Shown here piece by piece: positions 43,185 through 52,974 of a stretch of DNA of 64,000 nucleotides. Origin of the DNA: Chthonomonadaceae bacterium (GTDB taxonomy: Bacteria > Armatimonadota > Fimbriimonadia > Fimbriimonadales > Fimbriimonadaceae); NCBI GenBank assembly GCA_015709495.1, contig CP054189.1, positions 62,001 through 126,000 on the forward strand, given 5' to 3'. The position numbers were made by a program, and so were the translations under genes. Position 1 is the stretch's first letter; every line of letters begins with the position of its first letter. A model generated the notes under the pieces. The model searched no databases. It saw nothing but the letters and a program-made list of their open reading frames with translations, and was not told where the DNA came from.

Positions 43185-43607
43185 TCACCATTGTGTGACC
43201 GGTATCCAGATCCGAGATAGTGGTGCCTCCAATCCAGATTTCCATTTTGTGCTTCGCACGATTTCCAGTTGAGTGTCCGCATTGGCTATAATCGGGCTCT
43301 GAAAATCAACCACGAAGTTGGATGAACACCCCTTCTCAATCGCCCCCAAAGCAATCGGAAGGCGAGTCAATGGCCTTTGCCCAGCGATCTTCAGGTCACG
43401 CACAACATAGTCCATGACGTCATCACTTGCAAAAACTGTGATGCGTATACGCTTCCGATCACTTGACAAGATCGCAACTTTAGGCATTGGCTCATTGGCG
43501 ATTCCCTCTTGAATTCTGGTGAGTGCCTGTTCCTCGGGGGATTGGATGGTACAGCCAACCGCGAAAGCCATCCACAAACAAACCACGAAATTTCTTGCTT
43601 TCAACAT
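43185..43607 (-). CDS. Lipoprotein after Rhs2 (candidate immunity)
   Basis: 140 residues. The N-terminus MLKARNFVVCLWMAFAVGC ends in a lipobox (FAVGC) with lipidation Cys19, so it is probably membrane-anchored and faces the periplasm. No family recognised. It starts 9 nt after the Rhs2 stop. Confidence 0.65.
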   Translation of the reverse strand: MLKARNFVVCLWMAFAVGCTIQSPEEQALTRIQEGIANEPMPKVAILSSDRKRIRITVFASDDVMDYVVRDLKIAGQRPLTRLPIALGAIEKGCSSNFVVDFQSPIIANADTQLEIVRSTKWKSGLEAPLSRIWIPVTQW

Positions 43608-43616
43608 TGAATCACG

Positions 43617-46600
43617 CTAACCAAACATCATGTCGCGCCAGTCTCCGGGACGCCCTATTGCCCCTGAACATTCCGATGACTTAGGGCTATAGAACAGCCA
43701 AGTAGTCATTGGTGGTCCGGTAAAACAGTCGATAATAATCTGGGTAGCGAAACCGGAGCAGCGCTTTCCAGCGCCCTTTCGTTTCCAGTAGCAGTTTGCG
43801 TAACCTGGGAATGGCCGGTCACAATGGCAGACCTCAGTATTAAGCGTCCAGTTCGCTACAAATTTCTTGTACTTGCATGTGCAGATCTTCGGATCGCACA
43901 ATTCAAGGGGAATACTAATTGAAATGGGACCGGCACCGATGGAAACGGTTACCTCGCCACCCGAGGCAGATACATTACAAGTTCCTTTTTCAAAAGGTGG
44001 CTTTTTCGGGTCGTATATCGGTTTGCCTAAATAGGTTCTGATGTTCCCAACATCCTGAATTGTCTCACATCGCGGGTCCAGACCACTGTTATCTCTATAT
44101 GATACTGGTGAGTTGAAAGAGTATTCGTAGGACTCCGCTGTGGGCCATAGTGGATCGGTTTGCATCCACCTGCCCAGTTTCTTGTACAACTCTCTGGCCC
44201 GCACGTAATCTCTTTCTGCTGTGTCGTTGTAGTAGCCGTAGGCGGCGATGTAGACGAAGGGGATGGAAATCTTGGTCAGAGCAGAGGCGCGAGTGCCGTA
44301 GGGATATAGCTCAATGAGACTTCCAAGCGAAGCGCCTGCGGAGATCTCTTTGACGAGAGATCCAAGCGGATCGGTGAGCAGGTCTTTGCTTCCGCAGGAA
44401 ACGATCTCCGAGTCCAGGGTGAGCACCACGCGGTTCTGGGTCGGCTCGTTCAGGAGCAGGTAGTCGCTTCCGTCCCACACCATCGTGGTGACGTCGAGAG
44501 TCGGCGGGTCTTGGCTGACGTTCGTCGTGGCCACGGACCGCCTGAGCCCGTCGCCGTCAAAGCTGTAGGTGGTCTTGTCTCCGGATGGTTCGGTAACGAC
44601 AGCGAGTTGGTCTTGCCCGTTGTAGGCGTAGCCGGTGGTGGAGTTCCCCGTGATCTCGCTCTCCAGGGCTCCGTAGCCAGTCCAGGCATAGGTAGTGAGA
44701 CTCGCTCCTTCCACCATTGTGACCAAGCGGTCCGCCGCGTTGAAGGTGAAGGTCCTCGGGAAGTTTCCGCCTTCCCACATCGTCTTGAGGTTCCCAACCC
44801 CGTCGAGGGTGTAGGTGCAGACCTGCCCCGCCTTTTGCTGGCCGGTCAAGCGGTACAGATCGTCGTAGCTCCAGGTGATGGGGTTGCCGTCGAGGTTTCT
44901 CGTGAGGCGGTTGCCCACTGGGTCGTAGCCGTCCACGATGGTGCAAAGGGGAGTCGCTCCCGAATACTCGATCTGCGTCGTCAGTTGCCCCCGGTTGTCG
45001 AAGGCATACTTCCTCGTCGTGCCGTTGCCCAGCATCATGGTGGTGCGGCGGGAGTCCGCGTCGTAGGCCATGGTGTAAAGCGCGTTGCCCGGTTTCTGCG
45101 CGGTGGCGAGGCGGTTGAGAGAGTCGAACGCGAACGTGAAGAGCCCGGTAGCGACCAGGTTCAGGCTTGTGCGGTTTCCATTGGGGTCGTAACCATAGGC
45201 TTGGACGAATCCCGCCGCATCCGTCTGGCCGCTCTGCCTTCCGAGGGCGTCGAAGCTGTACGTGCTGGTGCCGCCCCAGTCGACCATCGTGGTCCTGCGT
45301 CCCACCCTGTCATAAGCGAACGTCGCGATCTTGCCGTCCGGGAACATGGTGGCGGTGTTCTGGCCCGCCGCGTCGAACGTATAGCTCCGCACCCGGTTTG
45401 CAGCGTCGGCCATCGTGACGATCCGGCTTGCGAGGTCGTACCCATATTGCCTGGCGTTTTCGCCAAGCTGGTTCTGCACCACTGCCAGCCGACCAACGGT
45501 GTCATAGATATTGGTGACGTAGCCGCCGTTGGCGTCCCTGGTCGAGACGAGCCTGCTTTGCGCGTCGAACGCGTAGGTGGTCCGGTACCCAAGCGCATCG
45601 ATCGTCGCTTCGGGAAGATTACGGTTTGAGAAATATGCGCTCGTCGTCAGCTTGCCGTTCGCGTCCTGCACCACGGTCCGGTTGCCCGCTGGGTCATAGC
45701 TGTAGCTGGTCCGGTATCCAAGAGCGTCTTGGCTCGCCGAAAGCTGCCCCGCCGCGTCGAAGATTTGGGTCGTCCTGAACCCCAGCGGCGAAACCGAGGC
45801 GATCTGCCTTCCCACTTTGTCGAAGACGCTCGTGGCGAGGTTCCCTTGGGGGTCCATCCGCGCAACCAGGTCGCGGTTGTCGTACACGCTCGTCCAGACG
45901 TTGCCTCTCGGGTCCTGCACCCCGGTGAGCCGGTTTGAAAAGTCGTAGGTGTAGCTCGTCCTGAAGCCAAGGGCGTTCTCGTCCGCCACTTTGCGGTTTC
46001 CGGTGTAATGGACAGTCGTGAGGTTGCCCAGCGCGTCCATCATCCCCGACGGGCGGTTCATGTTGTCGAAGTTGTAGGTGGTGACAAAGCCGAGCGGATT
46101 CATCTCCGTCACCCGGCTCTTGAAGCGGTTGTAGGTGTAGCTGGTTCGCTCGTTCAATGGGTTTGCGACCGCGACGAGCATGCACGAATCCCACACGAAG
46201 GTCGTTCTGGCCCCATTGAGGTCCACCGAGGCGACGAGGTTGTCCCCTGCGTCGTACACCATCGATCTGGCGACCGAATCCCCCGGCTGCTGCACGCTCG
46301 TCCTTCGCCCCAACTCGTCATAGCCGTAGGTCACCACGCTGCCGTCGCTGTAGAGCGTGCTGGCAAGGTTCCCGAACCCGTCGTAGGCGTGGGTGGTGAA
46401 GAGCCCTCTGCCGTCTTGAGTGCTCAGGAGGCTTCCGTCCCCGTTCCAGGCGTAGGTGGTCCTTCTGCCCAAGGGGTCGATCCTCGCCGTCATCCTCCTG
46501 GAGCCGTCGTACGTGAAGCTCCAGATGCTGCCCAAGGCGTCCGTCATCGTCGTGAGGTTCAGGCTCGCATCATATTGGTACGTGGTCGCATAGCCCAGAG

Positions 46601-47744
46601 CGTCGAAGGCCACCAGCGGCTGCCCCGAGCCGTTGTAGCTCACGCTCGTCACCGTGCCGTAAGGCTCGATCCTCTTCGTCTGATATCCGTTGCTGTCGTA
46701 GGCGAAGCTCGTCGTGTACCCTTCCGGGTGGATGATCCTGTCGATTCCAAATCCGCCCGCGATGTAGGTGGTGATGGCACCGCTGGGGTCTTGGCGCTGG
46801 GAGCCGCTCCAGGTCATGGGGCCGCCGTAGGCGTACGTCCACACCCCCGAGCCTGCCGCCACGCTCGCCACCCGGTTTGCGCCGTCGTAAGCGTACGTCG
46901 TGGCAAACCCTCTCGGGTCTTCGATCCGGGTGAGCAGGTCCCCCGTGTAGGAGTTCTTCGTCGTGCAGCCAAGCGGAGTCGTCAGGGTCGTCAACTGCCG
47001 CGAGCCGTCGTACATCATCGTCCAGCGGCGGCCGCCCCAGTCCTCGATGTAGTCGAGCAGACTCGTAGGCGATCCTCCCGCCGTGTACGCGAAGGTGACC
47101 TTGCGGCCACCAGGCACCTCGATGTTTTTCAAGAGGTTCGTCTCGGGGCTCGTCCCGTAGGTGAAGGTGTGGCGGTTGCCGCTGGCGTCTTCCACCCTCC
47201 CGATCTGGTACCGCACCGGAGAGCCGCCCTGGTTCTTGTCGTACACCATCTTCTTCCCGTCGGGGAAGGTCTCGATGAAGGCGTCTAAGCTGGAGTTGTA
47301 GACGAGGCTCGTTCCCGCATACTGGGTGGACACCCCGCTGTACGTCGTCGTGAAACCGCTCGTGGACCCGGCCGTGAACTCGTACACCTTCTCATCGCCG
47401 CGCACCACCTGGGCCGAGTTGCCCGACTCCTCGTTCTTCAGCACGTAGCAGTTCGTCGAGAGCGAGCGCTTCTTGCCGTACGCCCCATTGGCGCTGGAGC
47501 GAGAGTTGTAGAAGAGGTTGATCTCAAGGTCGAAGCCCTTCGCCTTGAGCAAAATGTCCGGGTCCACAAGCAAAGCTCCCGACACCGGGTCGGGATGCGG
47601 AAAGTGGGGGTTGTGCAAAACTGGGTCCACCACCGAGCCATGACTCTGGGCCAACTGCCGCTGGGTCCCGCCCGCAGAAGGAGAACGGTCCCAAGGAGAA
47701 GGGGCGCTCGCGTCGAAGCTGCGGACAGAGGCGGTGGTGGACAT
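43617..47744 (-). CDS. Rhs/YD-repeat protein 2
   Basis: 1375 residues. Leader MSTTASVRSFDASAPSPWD, YD-repeat shell as in Rhs1, boundary RARELYKKLGRWMQTDPLWP. The 175-residue tip (PTAESYEYSFNSPVSYRDNSG onward) is Cys-rich and unrecognised; a beta-rich middle reads GGEVTVSIGAGPISISIPLEL. No toxin motif is visible. Upstream 43 nt are identical to those of Rhs3. Confidence 0.9.
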   Translation of the reverse strand: MSTTASVRSFDASAPSPWDRSPSAGGTQRQLAQSHGSVVDPVLHNPHFPHPDPVSGALLVDPDILLKAKGFDLEINLFYNSRSSANGAYGKKRSLSTNCYVLKNEESGNSAQVVRGDEKVYEFTAGSTSGFTTTYSGVSTQYAGTSLVYNSSLDAFIETFPDGKKMVYDKNQGGSPVRYQIGRVEDASGNRHTFTYGTSPETNLLKNIEVPGGRKVTFAYTAGGSPTSLLDYIEDWGGRRWTMMYDGSRQLTTLTTPLGCTTKNSYTGDLLTRIEDPRGFATTYAYDGANRVASVAAGSGVWTYAYGGPMTWSGSQRQDPSGAITTYIAGGFGIDRIIHPEGYTTSFAYDSNGYQTKRIEPYGTVTSVSYNGSGQPLVAFDALGYATTYQYDASLNLTTMTDALGSIWSFTYDGSRRMTARIDPLGRRTTYAWNGDGSLLSTQDGRGLFTTHAYDGFGNLASTLYSDGSVVTYGYDELGRRTSVQQPGDSVARSMVYDAGDNLVASVDLNGARTTFVWDSCMLVAVANPLNERTSYTYNRFKSRVTEMNPLGFVTTYNFDNMNRPSGMMDALGNLTTVHYTGNRKVADENALGFRTSYTYDFSNRLTGVQDPRGNVWTSVYDNRDLVARMDPQGNLATSVFDKVGRQIASVSPLGFRTTQIFDAAGQLSASQDALGYRTSYSYDPAGNRTVVQDANGKLTTSAYFSNRNLPEATIDALGYRTTYAFDAQSRLVSTRDANGGYVTNIYDTVGRLAVVQNQLGENARQYGYDLASRIVTMADAANRVRSYTFDAAGQNTATMFPDGKIATFAYDRVGRRTTMVDWGGTSTYSFDALGRQSGQTDAAGFVQAYGYDPNGNRTSLNLVATGLFTFAFDSLNRLATAQKPGNALYTMAYDADSRRTTMMLGNGTTRKYAFDNRGQLTTQIEYSGATPLCTIVDGYDPVGNRLTRNLDGNPITWSYDDLYRLTGQQKAGQVCTYTLDGVGNLKTMWEGGNFPRTFTFNAADRLVTMVEGASLTTYAWTGYGALESEITGNSTTGYAYNGQDQLAVVTEPSGDKTTYSFDGDGLRRSVATTNVSQDPPTLDVTTMVWDGSDYLLLNEPTQNRVVLTLDSEIVSCGSKDLLTDPLGSLVKEISAGASLGSLIELYPYGTRASALTKISIPFVYIAAYGYYNDTAERDYVRARELYKKLGRWMQTDPLWPTAESYEYSFNSPVSYRDNSGLDPRCETIQDVGNIRTYLGKPIYDPKKPPFEKGTCNVSASGGEVTVSIGAGPISISIPLELCDPKICTCKYKKFVANWTLNTEVCHCDRPFPGYANCYWKRKGAGKRCSGFATQIIIDCFTGPPMTTWLFYSPKSSECSGAIGRPGDWRDMMFG

Positions 47745-47787
47745 GGGGTTACATTTCGGCTAGGAGATGACAGGGCAGACCGGGGTT
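44143..47787 (-). repeat. Rhs core repeat, copy 2
   Basis: Covers core, leader and 43 nt of upstream sequence (to the shared GGGGTT at 47782-47787). A few substitutions versus copy 3 are visible, for example near the tip boundary. Confidence 0.9.
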
Positions 47788-47789
47788 CA

Positions 47790-48167
47790 TCATAAGGAAA
47801 CTCGCCTGAGCGGTATGGGCTTAACCACCTCATCTATGCCCGTCTCCGTACGCGCGTGTATGAGGCGGCCAGAATCGAACTCTAACACTAGCGCGTAGTG
47901 CGGGGACACGACCGAAAGCGGGTCCGATCTCGTTATCACCCAATATGGTTGGGGTCCTTCGAACTTCTCAATGTTGGTGTTGGCTGGCAGGGCGAGACGA
48001 ACCTCTTGTTGCGTCATTCCTCTTCGTAACGTTCGGGAGACCCACTCTGGGCTAACCAACGGAACACTCTTGATGAGCCACAAGCACCACAACAGAGGTA
48101 TAGAAACTATTGCCATCCACGTTAGGAACCGATGCACGCCTCTTTGGCCGACCCTGAGTGCTGTCAT
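47790..48167 (-). CDS. Membrane-anchored protein after Rhs3 (candidate immunity)
   Basis: 125 residues from ATG 48167, an ATGA overlap with the Rhs3 stop. MTALRVGQRGVHRFLTW then AIVSIPLLWCLWLIKSV is one transmembrane helix. RRGMTQQEVRLALP resembles the helix of SmpA/OmlA-like (BamE-fold) domains, a weak hint. Sits between Rhs3 and Rhs2. Confidence 0.6.
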   Translation of the reverse strand: MTALRVGQRGVHRFLTWMAIVSIPLLWCLWLIKSVPLVSPEWVSRTLRRGMTQQEVRLALPANTNIEKFEGPQPYWVITRSDPLSVVSPHYALVLEFDSGRLIHARTETGIDEVVKPIPLRRVSL

Positions 48168-51100
48168 GGCAGATAGCCTCGACATGCCGGTGGGCATGGC
48201 CGTCCGCAAAAGGTCTTACAGAAGTCCACTATTGTTGGAGTAGTCTCCAACCACGGATTGATAGCAACTCCTACTCGACAGAGAATCCACTCGAATCGTG
48301 GTGCATAACAACCGTTCTCGTCGTCCGGCGGACAACTGAAATAGGCACAGGTTTGCCCATGGATCTTGTACGTTGTTTGAAATGGCGGCTTACCAACAAC
48401 AATAGCATCTGCGGGCAGCCACTTTCCGCACGGCGGACTCTTGTTGACGTCGCCAGTTTCAGGCAACACCCAAATCTGAACTCCTTTACAGTTACAGTCA
48501 ATGTAGACTTGCCCCAATCGGGAAATAGGATTCAGGGGAAGGCTGCAACAAGGAACTGCACTCTTCACTTTCTTTTGCTTTTGGGGCAACAAACCTGCGC
48601 CATCTGACAATGCTATTGGATTAGCAGCGACGTAAAGGTAGTTCCTCTGATTGGGCCATAGTGGATCGGTCTGCATCCACCTGCCGAGTTTCTTGTACAA
48701 CTCTCTGGCCCGCACGTAATCTCTTTCTGCTGTGTCGTTGTAGTAGCCGTAGGCGGCGATGTAGACGAAGGGGATGGAGATCTTGGTCAGAGCAGAGGCG
48801 CGAGTGCCGTAGGGATATAGCTCAATGAGACTTCCAAGCGAAGCGCCTGCGGAGATCTCTTTGACGAGAGATCCAAGCGGATCGGTGAGCAGGTCTTTGC
48901 TTCCGCAGGAAACGATCTCCGAGTCCAGGGTGAGCACCACGCGGTTCTGGGTCGGCTCGTTCAGGAGCAGGTAGTCGCTTCCGTCCCACACCATCGTGGT
49001 GACGTCGAGAGTCGGCGGGTCTTGGCTGACGTTCGTCGTGGCCACGGACCGCCTGAGCCCGTCGCCGTCAAAGCTGTAGGTGGTCTTGTCTCCGGATGGT
49101 TCGGTAACGACAGCGAGTTGGTCTTGCCCGTTGTAGGCGTAGCCGGTGGTGGAGTTCCCCGTGATCTCGCTCTCCAGGGCTCCGTAGCCAGTCCAGGCAT
49201 AGGTAGTGAGACTCGCTCCTTCCACCATTGTGACCAAGCGGTCCGCCGCGTTGAAGGTGAAGGTCCTCGGGAAGTTTCCGCCTTCCCACATCGTCTTGAG
49301 GTTCCCAACCCCGTCGAGGGTGTAGGTGCAGACCTGCCCCGCCTTTTGCTGGCCGGTCAAGCGGTACAGATCGTCGTAGCTCCAGGTGATGGGGTTGCCG
49401 TCGAGGTTTCTCGTGAGGCGGTTGCCCACTGGGTCGTAGCCGTCCACGATGGTGCAAAGGGGAGTCGCTCCCGAATACTCGATCTGCGTCGTCAGTTGCC
49501 CCCGGTTGTCGAAGGCATACTTCCTCGTCGTGCCGTTGCCCAGCATCATGGTGGTGCGGCGGGAGTCCGCGTCGTAGGCCATGGTGTAAAGCGCGTTGCC
49601 CGGTTTCTGCGCGGTGGCGAGGCGGTTGAGAGAGTCGAACGCGAACGTGAAGAGCCCGGTAGCGACCAGGTTCAGGCTTGTGCGGTTTCCATTGGGGTCG
49701 TAACCATAGGCTTGGACGAATCCCGCCGCATCCGTCTGGCCGCTCTGCCTTCCGAGGGCGTCGAAGCTGTACGTGCTGGTGCCGCCCCAGTCGACCATCG
49801 TGGTCCTGCGTCCCACCCTGTCATAAGCGAACGTCGCGATCTTGCCGTCCGGGAACATGGTGGCGGTGTTCTGGCCCGCCGCGTCGAACGTATAGCTCCG
49901 CACCCGGTTTGCAGCGTCGGCCATCGTGACGATCCGGCTTGCGAGGTCGTACCCATATTGCCTGGCGTTTTCGCCAAGCTGGTTCTGCACCACTGCCAGC
50001 CGACCAACGGTGTCATAGATATTGGTGACGTAGCCGCCGTTGGCGTCCCTGGTCGAGACGAGCCTGCTTTGCGCGTCGAACGCGTAGGTGGTCCGGTACC
50101 CAAGCGCATCGATCGTCGCTTCGGGAAGATTACGGTTTGAGAAATATGCGCTCGTCGTCAGCTTGCCGTTCGCGTCCTGCACCACGGTCCGGTTGCCCGC
50201 TGGGTCATAGCTGTAGCTGGTCCGGTATCCAAGAGCGTCTTGGCTCGCCGAAAGCTGCCCCGCCGCGTCGAAGATTTGGGTCGTCCTGAACCCCAGCGGC
50301 GAAACCGAGGCGATCTGCCTTCCCACTTTGTCGAAGACGCTCGTGGCGAGGTTCCCTTGGGGGTCCATCCGCGCAACCAGGTCGCGGTTGTCGTACACGC
50401 TCGTCCAGACGTTGCCTCTCGGGTCCTGCACCCCGGTGAGCCGGTTTGAAAAGTCGTAGGTGTAGCTCGTCCTGAAGCCAAGGGCGTTCTCGTCCGCCAC
50501 TTTGCGGTTTCCGGTGTAATGGACAGTCGTGAGGTTGCCCAGCGCGTCCATCATCCCCGACGGGCGGTTCATGTTGTCGAAGTTGTAGGTGGTGACAAAG
50601 CCGAGCGGATTCATCTCCGTCACCCGGCTCTTGAAGCGGTTGTAGGTGTAGCTGGTTCGCTCGTTCAATGGGTTTGCGACCGCGACGAGCATGCACGAAT
50701 CCCACACGAAGGTCGTTCTGGCCCCATTGAGGTCCACCGAGGCGACGAGGTTGTCCCCTGCGTCGTACACCATCGATCTGGCGACCGAATCCCCCGGCTG
50801 CTGCACGCTCGTCCTTCGCCCCAACTCGTCATAGCCGTAGGTCACCACGCTGCCGTCGCTGTAGAGCGTGCTGGCAAGGTTCCCGAACCCGTCGTAGGCG
50901 TGGGTGGTGAAGAGCCCTCTGCCGTCTTGAGTGCTCAGGAGGCTTCCGTCCCCGTTCCAGGCGTAGGTGGTCCTTCTGCCCAAGGGGTCGATCCTCGCCG
51001 TCATCCTCCTGGAGCCGTCGTACGTGAAGCTCCAGATGCTGCCCAAGGCGTCCGTCATCGTCGTGAGGTTCAGGCTCGCATCATATTGGTACGTGGTCGC

Positions 51101-52255
51101 ATAGCCCAGAGCGTCGAAGGCCACCAGCGGCTGCCCCGAGCCGTTGTAGCTCACGCTCGTCACCGTGCCGTAAGGCTCGATCCTCTTCGTCTGATATCCG
51201 TTGCTGTCGTAGGCGAAGCTCGTCGTGTACCCTTCCGGGTGGATGATCCTGTCGATTCCAAATCCGCCCGCGATGTAGGTGGTGATGGCACCGCTGGGGT
51301 CTTGGCGCTGGGAGCCGCTCCAGGTCATGGGGCCGCCGTAGGCGTACGTCCACACCCCCGAGCCTGCCGCCACGCTCGCCACCCGGTTTGCGCCGTCGTA
51401 AGCGTACGTCGTGGCAAACCCTCTCGGGTCTTCGATCCGGGTGAGCAGGTCCCCCGTGTAGGAGTTCTTCGTCGTGCAGCCAAGCGGAGTCGTCAGGGTC
51501 GTCAACTGCCGCGAGCCGTCGTACATCATCGTCCAGCGGCGGCCGCCCCAGTCCTCGATGTAGTCGAGCAGACTCGTAGGCGATCCTCCCGCCGTGTACG
51601 CGAAGGTGACCTTGCGGCCACCAGGCACCTCGATGTTTTTCAAGAGGTTCGTCTCGGGGCTCGTCCCGTAGGTGAAGGTGTGGCGGTTGCCGCTGGCGTC
51701 TTCCACCCTCCCGATCTGGTACCGCACCGGAGAGCCGCCCTGGTTCTTGTCGTACACCATCTTCTTCCCGTCGGGGAAGGTCTCGATGAAGGCGTCTAAG
51801 CTGGAGTTGTAGACGAGGCTCGTTCCCGCATACTGGGTGGACACCCCGCTGTACGTCGTCGTGAAACCGCTCGTGGACCCGGCCGTGAACTCGTACACCT
51901 TCTCATCGCCGCGCACCACCTGGGCCGAGTTGCCCGACTCCTCGTTCTTCAGCACGTAGCAGTTCGTCGAGAGCGAGCGCTTCTTGCCGTACGCCCCATT
52001 GGCGCTGGAGCGAGAGTTGTAGAAGAGGTTGATCTCAAGGTCGAAGCCCTTCGCCTTGAGCAAAATGTCCGGGTCCACAAGCAAAGCTCCCGACACCGGG
52101 TCGGGATGCGGAAAGTGGGGGTTGTGCAAAACTGGGTCCACCACCGAGCCATGACTCTGGGCCAACTGCCGCTGGGTCCCGCCCGCAGAAGGAGAACGGT
52201 CCCAAGGAGAAGGGGCGCTCGCGTCGAAACTGCGGACAGAGGCGGTGGTGGACAT
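48164..52255 (-). CDS. Rhs/YD-repeat protein 3
   Basis: 1363 residues. Leader and core as in Rhs2, tip of about 163 residues after the TDPLWP boundary (NQRNYLYVAANPIALSDGAG onward), Cys-rich (CCSLPL, CNCKG, CKTFCGRPCPPAC). No recognised toxin fold. It heads the Rhs array and follows the Cys-rich small protein. Confidence 0.9.
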   Translation of the reverse strand: MSTTASVRSFDASAPSPWDRSPSAGGTQRQLAQSHGSVVDPVLHNPHFPHPDPVSGALLVDPDILLKAKGFDLEINLFYNSRSSANGAYGKKRSLSTNCYVLKNEESGNSAQVVRGDEKVYEFTAGSTSGFTTTYSGVSTQYAGTSLVYNSSLDAFIETFPDGKKMVYDKNQGGSPVRYQIGRVEDASGNRHTFTYGTSPETNLLKNIEVPGGRKVTFAYTAGGSPTSLLDYIEDWGGRRWTMMYDGSRQLTTLTTPLGCTTKNSYTGDLLTRIEDPRGFATTYAYDGANRVASVAAGSGVWTYAYGGPMTWSGSQRQDPSGAITTYIAGGFGIDRIIHPEGYTTSFAYDSNGYQTKRIEPYGTVTSVSYNGSGQPLVAFDALGYATTYQYDASLNLTTMTDALGSIWSFTYDGSRRMTARIDPLGRRTTYAWNGDGSLLSTQDGRGLFTTHAYDGFGNLASTLYSDGSVVTYGYDELGRRTSVQQPGDSVARSMVYDAGDNLVASVDLNGARTTFVWDSCMLVAVANPLNERTSYTYNRFKSRVTEMNPLGFVTTYNFDNMNRPSGMMDALGNLTTVHYTGNRKVADENALGFRTSYTYDFSNRLTGVQDPRGNVWTSVYDNRDLVARMDPQGNLATSVFDKVGRQIASVSPLGFRTTQIFDAAGQLSASQDALGYRTSYSYDPAGNRTVVQDANGKLTTSAYFSNRNLPEATIDALGYRTTYAFDAQSRLVSTRDANGGYVTNIYDTVGRLAVVQNQLGENARQYGYDLASRIVTMADAANRVRSYTFDAAGQNTATMFPDGKIATFAYDRVGRRTTMVDWGGTSTYSFDALGRQSGQTDAAGFVQAYGYDPNGNRTSLNLVATGLFTFAFDSLNRLATAQKPGNALYTMAYDADSRRTTMMLGNGTTRKYAFDNRGQLTTQIEYSGATPLCTIVDGYDPVGNRLTRNLDGNPITWSYDDLYRLTGQQKAGQVCTYTLDGVGNLKTMWEGGNFPRTFTFNAADRLVTMVEGASLTTYAWTGYGALESEITGNSTTGYAYNGQDQLAVVTEPSGDKTTYSFDGDGLRRSVATTNVSQDPPTLDVTTMVWDGSDYLLLNEPTQNRVVLTLDSEIVSCGSKDLLTDPLGSLVKEISAGASLGSLIELYPYGTRASALTKISIPFVYIAAYGYYNDTAERDYVRARELYKKLGRWMQTDPLWPNQRNYLYVAANPIALSDGAGLLPQKQKKVKSAVPCCSLPLNPISRLGQVYIDCNCKGVQIWVLPETGDVNKSPPCGKWLPADAIVVGKPPFQTTYKIHGQTCAYFSCPPDDENGCYAPRFEWILCRVGVAINPWLETTPTIVDFCKTFCGRPCPPACRGYLP

Positions 52256-52298
52256 GGGGTTACATTTCGGCTAGGAGATGACAGGGCAGACCGGGGTT
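48654..52298 (-). repeat. Rhs core repeat, copy 3
   Basis: Same extent and near-identical sequence as copy 2, including the 43-nt upstream leader. Confidence 0.9.
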
Positions 52299-52537
52299 AC
52301 CGCCATGTCTGCAGGCGCAGGGACGTAGGGTGGAATGACGGCGACACCCTCGCAGCAATCTGTGCACTCAATGGGCGAGTGCCCTACGTTTCCGCAGGTG
52401 CTTGTGAATGCGCTGGGATCGGACTGAATGTAGTACATCAATTGGTCTGGCCTTCCAGACCCTGCGAGCGGAGCCTTGTCAGGCCCTCCTCCACATCCGC
52501 ACGACGACGGAACGGCAAATGGTTTGTTGCTACTCAT
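52271..52537 (-). CDS. Cys-rich small protein
   Basis: 88 residues from ATG 52537, an ATGA overlap with the IscU-like stop. MSSNKPFAVPSSCGCGGG then CGNVGHSPIECTDCCEG gives eight Cys in total, with no signal peptide. Candidate substrate of the Fe-S-like or glycosyl machinery encoded upstream, or a metal carrier. Unrecognised. Confidence 0.65.
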   Translation of the reverse strand: MSSNKPFAVPSSCGCGGGPDKAPLAGSGRPDQLMYYIQSDPSAFTSTCGNVGHSPIECTDCCEGVAVIPPYVPAPADMAVTPVCPVIS

Positions 52538-52893
52538 TTCATATCCTCTGAAAAAGCTCTTTTGATGGCGTCGACGACAAGCGCAGGGCAATGGCCCTTG
52601 CCTTCAGGGAGCCCACCAAGAAGCAGGGCAATATCGCGAGCATCCATCGCCAGGGCTTGAGCGATCGACTTGCCCTTCAGAAACTCTGCCGCGAAACTGG
52701 CACAAGCCACCGCAGCCGGACAGCCGTAGGTCTCGTAAGAGCCTCGAACGATCGTTTGACCTTCGACCTCAAACCAAAGGAGCGCGTAAGGGCCGCCGCC
52801 GGGATCGCCCGCCTGACCGAAACGGTTGGCACCTTCAAGGGGACCCGTATTGCGCGGGTTCAGCGTGTGATCGAGAACTGCGGCGCTGAACAC
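52534..52893 (-). CDS. IscU/NifU-N-like protein lacking one cluster cysteine
   Basis: 119 residues. LNPRNTGPLEGANRFGQAGDPGG, YETYGCPAAVACASFAAEFLKGKS and GHCPALVVDAIKRA follow the IscU scaffold, with Cys58 and Cys102 at the second and third ligand positions. The first ligand (usually in GxPxCGD) is replaced by Gly in GDPGGG, so a standard Fe-S scaffold function is doubtful. No iscS or sufS is adjacent. It precedes the Cys-rich protein and Rhs3 in one likely operon. Confidence 0.85.
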   Translation of the reverse strand: MFSAAVLDHTLNPRNTGPLEGANRFGQAGDPGGGPYALLWFEVEGQTIVRGSYETYGCPAAVACASFAAEFLKGKSIAQALAMDARDIALLLGGLPEGKGHCPALVVDAIKRAFSEDMK

Positions 52894-52974
52894 TCCCAGA
52901 AATCCCTCTAGATGATTATGATACGCCTATCTTTCCCAGAAAGTTCACCAATATCGAGAAGATTTCCCAAAAGC

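Noticed and set aside
39549-52298. Assembly artefact as explanation for the three Rhs copies
   Set aside because: Unique tips and different downstream genes separate the copies, and a few substitutions distinguish them, so collapse or duplication error alone is unlikely, though long reads would be needed to prove it.
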